From Linnemannia schmuckeri (lineage: Eukaryota > Mortierellomycota > Mortierellomycetes > Mortierellales > Mortierellaceae), in contig JANATG010000013.1 in the NCBI GenBank assembly GCA_029449235.1, positions 1 through 64,000 of the forward strand: a stretch of 64,000 nt of DNA. Direction: 5' to 3'. Below are positions 56,001 to 64,000 of this stretch, in pieces (position 1 is the stretch's first letter; every line of letters begins with the position of its first letter). The position numbers and the translations under genes are program-made. A model generated the notes under the pieces. It was not told where the DNA came from. It saw nothing but the letters and a program-made list of their open reading frames with translations, and searched no databases.

Positions 56001-57431
56001 CCAAGCGGCCCAACCCCCACTGACATGAGACGTAGAGAACATGCACAGGATTACGAGCGACATGGTACTCCTCCCACGGTCAAACAGGAGCAACCTCGCA
56101 TCCAGCATGATCGCCATCGTTCTGAGAACATCCCCCCTCAACAAGGCGGAGTTCTTGATCGGGACCAACTTAACAACCGCCCCCCTCCTCCTCGCAGCTA
56201 CCCCTCTGATCCTCAACAGCAGCGCACATCGACCCCGCCCATGGACGGTCGTCGGCACCCAAGTGGACCTTCGCCTCACTTGCAGTACCCACAGCACCCT
56301 CCATCGAATGAGAGACCTCGCTCGCCAGCGGGTGGTGGTCACTATGGTCCAGGCGGACCTGTGTTGGACGATCGGTCTCAGCAGGAAGGCATGCATCACG
56401 GTTACCGGACCAACCCTTCTGAGGCCAAATATGATGAAGTCCAGGTCCAAGGCCGAGCCCCTCGTCGTCCGGATTCGAATGGTGGAGATAACTATCACCC
56501 TGGTCAGCAGAGCCCCAAGCCTGGTCCTCCCATGAGAGATCGGGATATGTCATCTCCTCAACAAAAGCCCTCTCGGGAAATGCAAGGCCCAAGTCAGGGT
56601 CAAGGACAAGGTCAAGGACAGGGACAGGGACAAGGATATGGACATGAGGGTCATCGCTGGGCTGGACAGAGACACTCTCCTTCGCCTGCTCGGAGGGAGC
56701 AACAGGATCAGGATGAGATCGCTGCATCATTAGTGTCTTTGAGTGGCACTGGTATGCAAGGGCCTCCTCCTCGCCATATTTCTGAAAGCGAGGATCATGA
56801 AATGGAGGATGTCAGGGATGCGTCTGCTGCACCCGTAAACCGTTCTCATCCTGTATCCCATGGACAGCCTGAGCCTGAAACCCTTCACCAACAGCACGAG
56901 TCTCACGATGATGACAATGATGACCACCACGGTGATGTGTCTCAGCAGCAACAACAACAACAGCAGCAGCAGCAGCATATGCGTCTTCAGAGTAACGACA
57001 GCGGTCGTGGCTCCGTGGATCCTGAGAGGAAGGCAAGCACTTCTGGACCTGCTTCTTTATCGGCAGAGCCAGCTGCAGCGCCTCTTTCGTCTTCCTCATC
57101 CTCTGCACCTTTGTCCTCGGGTGAAACTGGATCTCCCCTGCGGTCTGGACAAGATGGACCCCACTCAATAGCAGGATCGACATCTCCACCCCCAACATCA
57201 TCAGCATCATCAGCAGCAGCTCCTGGTCCCGCAACGACTACACCAGCTCCAGTGGCTTCTTCGACACTCTCAGAGGCATCTGCCCGTCCAGAGTTGGGAT
57301 CGGGTGATCACGCTGCTGGTGGATCCACCTCTGGAACTCCAGTGCCGCCGTCGACAACCGCCCCAGCTGCTTATAATGACGAAGATGCAGAGATGGAGGA
57401 AGGTGAAGTGAGAGAGGATGGAGAGCTGTAA
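53094..57431 (+). CDS. CYC8: Cyc8/Ssn6-type TPR general corepressor (1142 aa)
   Basis: Seven exons: 53094-53492, 53623-53772, 54069-54248, 54407-54499, 54628-55248, 55345-55425, 55527-57431, every one in phase 0. The N-terminus is Pro/Gly-rich. About ten TPR units span residues 70-400 (for example VWLQLGSLAESMGEHDRAL, AWGSLGHCYLMMDELQKAY, LWYGIGILYDRYGSVEHAE, VWYDLGTLYEACNN). The remaining 700 residues are disordered, rich in Pro, Gln, His, Gly and Ser, with poly-Q runs and a Gly-Gln repeat near 56600. With Tup1 this protein represses many genes by recruitment to promoter-bound factors. The very end is acidic (EDAEMEEGEVREDGEL). Intron positions all fall between codons, which suits a repeat protein. 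The GTG at 53082 is not a start. Confidence 0.95.
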
Positions 57432-57591
57432 TTCAACCGATCTTTCAACAATCGATTTCTTCATCTCCCTTTGTGTTAGAACATATCCCCCCTTCACTGC
57501 TCTTTAACCACCAAATAGAAATTGTTTTTCGACAACCTTTTTTACATATTGAGACACAGTATTTACAAAGGAAAGAAAAGAATAAGAAAAT
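57432..57591. other. Convergent 3' region of CYC8 and FANCJ-type genes
   Basis: Only 160 bases separate two stop codons that face each other, so the 3' ends of the transcripts are likely to overlap or abut. Confidence 0.5.
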
Positions 57592-60500
57592 CTAAATCGT
57601 CTTGATCTCGCCAGGAGTCAACCAAACAGTACCGATCTCGCTTGTGTCATCTCCCGCTCCCTGTTGTGGCTGTAATTGGTCGCTCAAACTTCCTACAATG
57701 ATCACACCCTTCCAGCCCGGAATGATCTGTTGTTGGTCCTGACCTGCCGTTGTATCGAGTCCAAGAAGGGTCGAACCCGCTACTGTAGGAGTGACGCGAC
57801 AGCGGGGACAGACAACTCGTCGATAGAACAACCCATCCCGAGGTCTCAAGACACATTCCAGCTCCTCCTGTTCATTCGGGCCTTGAAACGGCATTTCCAG
57901 AACACAGGACCCTCGAATCGTCAAAATCATGGCTCGAGATTGACTGGTCACAGAAGACGTGCCACTGCGTTGGGTTGCGAGATTAATAGAAGCCTGGATA
58001 GCCGCATTCACCTCGAGGGCAGCATTCAGTCTACGACGGTGAGCAAGGAGCTCGACAGCCATTGAACGCTCTACAGTCTTGATCTTGGGTCGCTCTGTAC
58101 AAACAAGCAACAGTTCGCTGCAGGTCTTGCACGCCACCTTTAGCACACTTGCGCCTCCATGGGTCTGCGTTGACTGTGTATCACCTGTGCTGATGGTCGG
58201 TGCAGAAAATGATTGGAGGGCATTGATACCCCAAGTAAACGGAGCTGTAGGTCGAGACATGGATGTGTTTGGTTGTTGTGAACTCGAGGCAGAGTTGCTG
58301 ATAAAAATCGCTGGGTCCCGTCTTGGTGATGAAGAGGCTGGGAGCCCTGTCAATATTGATCCAGTAGCACGGCTCGCCGTCAGTCCGGTCCTGTCAGTCA
58401 TCTCACTAAAGCCGTGGGCTTCGTCGTATCTTGAACTGGATAGGATAGGAGCCGGTAAAGTGCTTTCCTGAACTTCCTCCTCAACCACTCCTGACATATC
58501 CGCCTCCGATCCGAATCCTGCCAAATTATTCGACAAATACTCGCAATTCTGTTTGTCCGTTGGTTGTTCAAGTATCAAAGGAGCCACAGAGTCTGTTGAA
58601 CGACCCTCTGCTGACGTCATGTCAATGCTGTCGTCCCATGCAGGGTCGACGGCCGTCTCATAAATGGCGTAGCTGGTTATCGCCTCCTGGTTCTGTTGCC
58701 CTTCCACCTTGGGTAACTCCAGCTCTTCCTCTCGCTTGGGTGTCAAATCGCACGAGAAGGAAGCAAATAGGTTACAATCCAACTGTGCCATCGTCTCAAG
58801 CATCACAGTCTTAGCCTCGGCTATCACAAGTTTGCAGAAACCCACTGTTAGTTTTAGTTTTCGTCCAAAAATCGGCATTGTTGCACAATGCATAAAGTCA
58901 AAGAACATTAATTACCTTCATCGGTTTCAAGCCATTCAGGATCGTTCTTGACCAGATTAAGCTGTGACTCGGCCACTAAATGCGTCGTCTGTACAACGCT
59001 CGGATCTGTCGATCGGCTTGCATCATATATCGTTGTAGTTGTCGGGGTCGACGACGAAGCAGAGGCTTCAATGCTAACGCCATGCTGGAGAGGCTCAATC
59101 CAAGACTTCAAACTGTGTATCCCCGCCTCAAAGTCGGTATAGATCTTGGCCAGGGGACGGACCCATCTGGATAAACTGTTCTTGGTGCTAGGGATCGTAA
59201 AGCGGTAATCCAGCAGCACCATCGCGCCCCAGTCCTTCCGATGACGAATGCAACGACCGATCGCTTGGTTGTACGCTCGAAAGGCCTGGATCTCGTACCA
59301 CCGCTTGCCACTCAAGAGGGCTCTACTCTCAACTGAATCCTGAAGGGCCGCCAGTGCGTGTGCTGCACTCTTCTCGGCGCTCCCCGTCGAATGGTTGAGT
59401 GCTTGAATGTTGACGTTGGCGATTCCTGGGATCGGGCCTTCAAACTGACCTGTTGATCTTCCTTGGGGTTGCCGCCGGCGCTTCTGACATTGTTGGTCAT
59501 TGTACTCCTTCTTTAACTTGATTTTGAGGTCGTTTAGACCTGGGTACGGAATACTGACCGCCAGAACAGCTCTACAATTTGAGTCGGTGAAATCGATGCC
59601 CTCCGAACACTTGCCCCGGAATACTGCAAAGAGTAGAGCGCCACCGTCTGACCCCATGGCGACTTCGGCAGCGATGTGATCGTAGAAGGACTTTAGAATC
59701 TTGTCGAACTCCTTGGTAGTGGCCCTCCTAGGCTCTAAGATCACCTTCTTGATCTGACAAAATTGGTCGTATTGTCCAGTCAATCGCCAACGATTTACCA
59801 GGTTGTCCATCAAACTGTACGAGGAGACAAAACACAGAACTCCGTGCGGCGTCGTCTGGATAATTCGTTCAACAGCCCTGCCGAGTTCGTCCTGAAATTG
59901 AAAACTGCTCGCAGACTTGAAAGTTCCGTCCATCTTGACACGCGTCGGGCCATAAGGCAATACTCCTGTCCAGACCTGTGACTGGTCGACAACATGCCCT
60001 GCCTCCAGCTGGACCGCGAAACGAGTCTGCAGCTCTGATGCAAAGGAATCCATGGGCGATAGGGTACCGCTCGTGAGGATGACACTGCGCGTTGTCGAGG
60101 ACAGTGGTCGAAAAATGACTCCAGGATTTAGGCACCAGAACTTGAACTCTCGCTTCTTCTCTACCTGAGCTCCTCTCCTTGCAACTTGACTTCCATACCC
60201 CTGCCAACCACCTCGTTTGTTGCATCCCGTATGACGCGATTTTTTCGCCTGGGCTTCATCATCGTCACTCTCAACCTCCGTACTAGAGTCGATCTGCTGA
60301 GCTCGACCGGAGTGGTCGACTGACTCCACCAACGCAATCTTGTAGTCGTCAAGACAGTAGCCATCTCCGCTAAAAAGCCGCTTGAGGATGGCGACAATAC
60401 TCTCCAATGTGCGCAAAACCCGAGGTGTAACGGCAACAAATTGTTCTCGGAATTGGTCACCATCGGGTCCATCATCCATAATGTCCAGTAGAGGTCCGAC

Positions 60501-62356
60501 TGCTTTGGCCAGCTTCTTCTTCTCCTTCTTCTCCTTGAGAGCCTTGGATATTTCCTGACAAGCTGTGTCGTACATCACGATCGATTCAGCGTTGACTCCA
60601 AAAGTGTTTAGATGACTGAGCAGCTTTTGACTTGTCCAGCTAAAATTATTTACAAACATATCAAACGCGTCGTGTAAGTATCTCGCCAGTAGTGCTGCTT
60701 GCCAAGGTAACGCTTGGTATGATATGAATGAGTGACTCTTACATCTCAGTCGATTGTTCGTATTCCTGGATGCTGAATGTCGTCTGCTTCTCCAAAATCG
60801 ATAGGAACATTGCCGCAAGCTAATATTGAAATGCAAAAAGGTACATTAAACGTTAGTCGCCCGACCCAATTGTTGGTGTAGAGGACATAACTATGAAGAA
60901 AGGCCCCATTTTACGGTACTCACGTTCAAGAGTGTGTTGCTGGGATGGGCCATAATATTGTTCTTGACCATGTCTCCAAATTCCGTTTTAGCCACCCTGA
61001 GATCATCGTCCAAAACATCCAGCCCACCAGCATCTCTTGATGCATCCTCGATATTATGAGCCTCGTCCAGGATCACGATAGAGTTTTCCAGATCGATATC
61101 CATTGCCTTGCGAATCTCTATATAAACATTGCAACAAAAGCAAGGAACATTAAAGTGAGTTCCATTGGTATTCGACACTGAGGTAGAGTTGCTGCTGTTC
61201 TCACTTACGTGGGTCAATCAGGTAGCTGTACGGACAAAAAATTAGCTCCGCACCCAATGCGAGAGACCTTGAGGCGAAATATGGACACGCTGTGTTTGAG
61301 AAGCGGGAGTGTTAATATCATAAGCAATGTCAACATGGAAATACAAGTCAAGGATAAAAAAAAAAAAAACTTCATTGTTGCTACCTTTGATATCCTTCCC
61401 TTCCTCGATAAGGTCCTCCATATCCCAGATCCTATTTTGGCCACGCTTCTTGGCCGAAAATCGATCCTGTAAATCATTCGCCTTGAACTTATAAGAGCAC
61501 TTGTCGTCTTCCACCAATTCTTGGCACGCGTCATTCTTGTTCGGAGCCTTTTGGATTCTCTTATTGACGCAGTAGTGAGTGCGACTTCCCAGCACAACCA
61601 TCTCTACAAAACAAGAAAAGCAATATGTGATAAGTTTGTCATGTGTATGAACATGTTCCATGTATCAAGCTGAACGCTGTTATTTCTTACTTGGTCGGTA
61701 GTCCGTGTTGGACCTGAGTTCCTTGACCAACTGGGTGATCTGCTTATGCCTAATAACCCAGACGTAAAGTATCGAATTTCAGATATCATGGATGCCAAAA
61801 CATGACAATCAATGTCCAGCGAAGATATCGAAATAAATCCTTACGTGCGACTTCCAAAGTAGATCTTGGGCAACATTGGTACGCTCTCGCGGAGACTAGG
61901 GATATCCTTGGATCGAACAGCATCAGCTGTACTGGCTTTCAAGGCATCGTCCTCGTACTGGAGTACAGTTGCGGCTCTGGCACTAATGTGATGTGCTGGC
62001 TTGTTCTGAAAGTCCTGGTCGTCCGCGGTTAAGGGCGTCAAAGAGGTTGCTATCGTTGTTCCATGCTGAGCGTTTGATGTAGACTCCGTTCCACATGAAC
62101 TAGCGCACGACCCGCATCCACTGTTCACAATTGGTTTTGGCTCCGCTGCCTCGGCGGCAAAGTAGGGTGACTCGACGACGTCCATTTTGGCCAATTCCAC
62201 TTCCAGGTTCTTTCTTATCTCTCTACGATGCACTTCGTTTCGCACCTTTTCATTCTCCAACCAGGCAAGAGCACCGCAAAGTAGAGCTAGAGATTTGCCG
62301 GATCCTGCCACGAGAAGAATTGATAGGATTAAATTCCATTTTTGACTAGCATTCAT

Positions 62357-62399
<43 letters not shown>

Positions 62400-63043
62400 G
62401 CTGCTGGGAAAGGAAATTCCTGGGACATACCAGTCGGACTTTCCAACAATGCGTTCTCCTGCGTCTGTAGCGCCTCGACAATCTAAGAAAAGTCAAAGTG
62501 GCGAAACAATTAGCCACGTTACATAATATTGTACTTCAAGTGCACTCTGTGTGGTATACCTTGGACATCATGTCCTGCTGCGACTTGTAAGGTGTGAAAG
62601 GAAACTTGATCCGGATCTAAGATAAAAGATTCAGAAAGAAGTTGCTGACAATAAGCGTGTTGACCCAACATAGCGCTCTATTATTTTGCCACCAAATTTG
62701 TGGTTATTCACAATTTTTTCCTCCTTACCCCATTCGTCACGAACTCAGTGGGGTTTGCTGCTGGCGAAGACTTAGTAAGAGATGGTTCAGAGGATGCGTT
62801 GTTCTTCTTCCTCTTGGCTTTTTGAAAGTGTCCTGTCTTTGCGCGCTTCTTGAAATTGGTGGGCTCATGGCCATTGTTCGTCGAGCCTTGAAAGTCATTA
62901 ATGTCCGAGTCTGAGCTGTCCTGGAGCTGAATGTTTAAATGTAGCTGTTTGAGCGGGTCCTGTTCTAGCTGCGCTGTTGCTGCCTTTGCCTTCTCGCTCG
63001 ACCCGCTGATGGTCGGTGGTAGTTTCCTGCTGCGTTTTCCCAT
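57592..63043 (-). CDS. BRIP1: FANCJ/BRIP1-type iron-sulfur DNA helicase (1496 aa)
   Basis: Eleven exons: 63043-62729, 62616-62560, 62482-62431, 62304-61845, 61749-61691, 61603-61385, 61289-61209, 61117-60924, 60819-60743, 60639-58916, 58844-57592; phases close at 1497 codons. Motifs: Q-motif region FPFTPYKSQQDMM; Walker A SPTGSGKS; motif Ia KIYFGSRTHKQI; four Fe-S cysteines (THYC, DAC, DKC, KACPYF); DEAH in VILDEAHNIED; LTSGTLSPMDSFASEL; FRGKCSEGIDF; motif VI QAIGRCIRHRKDWGA. A 5'-3' helicase of the XPD superfamily, it unwinds G-quadruplexes and acts in interstrand cross-link repair. The joins KACPY-AELIFCPYSYLIDPQIR and LLESPTGSGKSLALLC favour FANCJ over CHL1, RTEL1 or XPD. A 417-residue C-terminal exon adds CxxC (about 1318) and CxxC (about 1423), possibly a zinc-binding fold. 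An in-frame ATG at 63298 would give a longer start. Confidence 0.93.
62358..62397. repeat. A40 run in a FANCJ-gene intron
   Basis: Forty consecutive A on the + strand (poly-T in the transcript) in the intron right after the codon for the first Gly of the Walker A motif. Its length may be affected by sequencing error. Confidence 0.85.
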
Positions 63044-64000
63044 GCAAGCCAAAAAGAGAGAGGGAGTGTACGTGTGTGTGGTGTGAAGGAATAAATGTGA
63101 ATGAGGGAGAAGTGAGGAGTTTGTTTGTCCCTGAAGAGGCTGGCTCCAAACGAGGTTGCACGTGCTCTCAGAAGCAGTCCTGAATTCTGGAATAAGAGAC
63201 GTCCCTCGTCGCGTCTGTGGTAACCAGGTGTGGATCAGTGTGGCTATTGGTGCCACGGGCGAAGGATACCTGGATGGACAAGCCACCCCATGGGTCAAAA
63301 GGTCGTTCTTACTTTACTTTACATCAAAGAGTGCTCTTGTCGTAAACATTAGAGACCCTGTTCGTCGTACTACCAATGCACCAATGCACCAAAAACACCC
63401 AATACCAACAAACAACAAAAGCAACAAAGAGCGCACGAACCTGCGCCCAACCCTTTTTTCTTTTGCTTTTTTTTTTCTTTGCTTGCCTCATCATCACCAT
63501 GATTCAATCCGATTTATGTCGACCACTAGACCTTCTCCTTTCCCTTTGTTATCAATGCAGAAAGGAAACCTGCTGCGTACTGACAGGGATAGGAGAGCAA
63601 CAGATAAAAGGGTCACTGGAAATAACAGTGGTTAGCCCAGCAGTGGCTATTAAAGAGAGATGCGTGAATGAATGCTCCTCTATCCCATATTCTTCTTTTG
63701 ATGCACCATCGCGCCTTTTTTCTGTTTTTATTTCTTGACGCTTGCCTTGTTTGGCGCCATTGGTCTTGTTATTGTCTCTTGCTCGGTCCTCTTCTCCCTT
63801 CTGTTCGTCTCTATTTGTCTGTCCACTCATCCCCTCATGTACGCCAACAACACCAACAAGTGCTAACAACTACCAAGTAAAGTACGCACCAAGCAGCAAC
63901 AAAATTAACTAAGAAAACCCCCTACTTGAAGGCTCTCAAGTCGAATTGTAATGGATGGGCATGGACAACCTTCTTTCTCTTTGACTTCCAATCTTTTGTT
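63044..64000. promoter_or_regulatory. Upstream region of the FANCJ-type gene, no other gene seen
   Basis: About 960 bases to the window edge. Open frames up to 159 codons occur on both strands but lack recognisable motifs, and one is an upstream extension of the helicase frame. The last part (63850-64000) may belong to a neighbouring gene outside the window. Confidence 0.45.

Noticed and set aside
57592..58908. A separate 438-aa gene starting MFFDFMHC.
   Set aside because: A good acceptor at 58845 joins this frame in phase to the helicase exon ending at 58916, leaving only a 71-bp intron. It is the last exon of the FANCJ-type gene.

Overview
The window reads as one chromosome end of a filamentous fungus outside the Dikarya, most likely Mucoromycota/Mortierellomycota. 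The fungal call rests on a myosin-motor chitin synthase, a Cyc8/Ssn6-type TPR corepressor and many short GT-AG introns. The early-diverging placement is an inference: three genes here (ER-type Hsp90/GRP94, Mediator subunit 25, FANCJ/BRIP1-type helicase) are known from animals and plants but are missing from the well-studied yeasts.

Layout. Bases 1-313 are a telomere built from a 10-bp unit (CCCTAAAAAA on the + strand, TTTTTTAGGG on the G-rich strand). Bases 526-17201 are a nest of Ty3/gypsy chromoviruses. A truncated element X (minus) is joined to element A' (plus, 1482-17127). A' is split by element B (minus, 1810-12209), and B is split by element A (plus, 5605-10845). Target-site duplications, LTRs, primer-binding sites and polypurine tracts can be read directly for the inner insertions. 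A and A' belong to one 5,241-bp family with 98-bp LTRs, and their gag-pol junction carries a textbook-looking -1 frameshift signal. B has 258-bp LTRs and one uninterrupted gag-pol frame apart from the insertion. A hAT-like non-autonomous transposon lies at 17681-18563.

Unique genes start at about 18.9 kb: an unidentified 719-aa coiled-coil nuclear-type protein (-); ER Hsp90 with an HDEL tail (+); a BCS1-type mitochondrial AAA ATPase (-); mitotic cyclin B (+); an unidentified 447-aa protein (+); MED25 with a very long Q-rich linker (+); an unidentified 859-aa protein (-); a 2271-aa myosin-chitin synthase (+); Cyc8/Ssn6 (+); and a 1496-aa FANCJ-type helicase (-). All ten exon chains were built by eye from splice sites, and the reading phase is consistent across every junction. 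The genes are unrelated housekeeping functions (ER folding, mitochondrial assembly, cell cycle, transcription, cell wall, DNA repair), each with its own promoter. Pairs run convergently with short 3' gaps (25.7-26.1, 39.2-39.4, 57.4-57.6 kb) or divergently from 1.3-2.2 kb shared upstream regions. I saw no tRNA, rRNA or CRISPR array.
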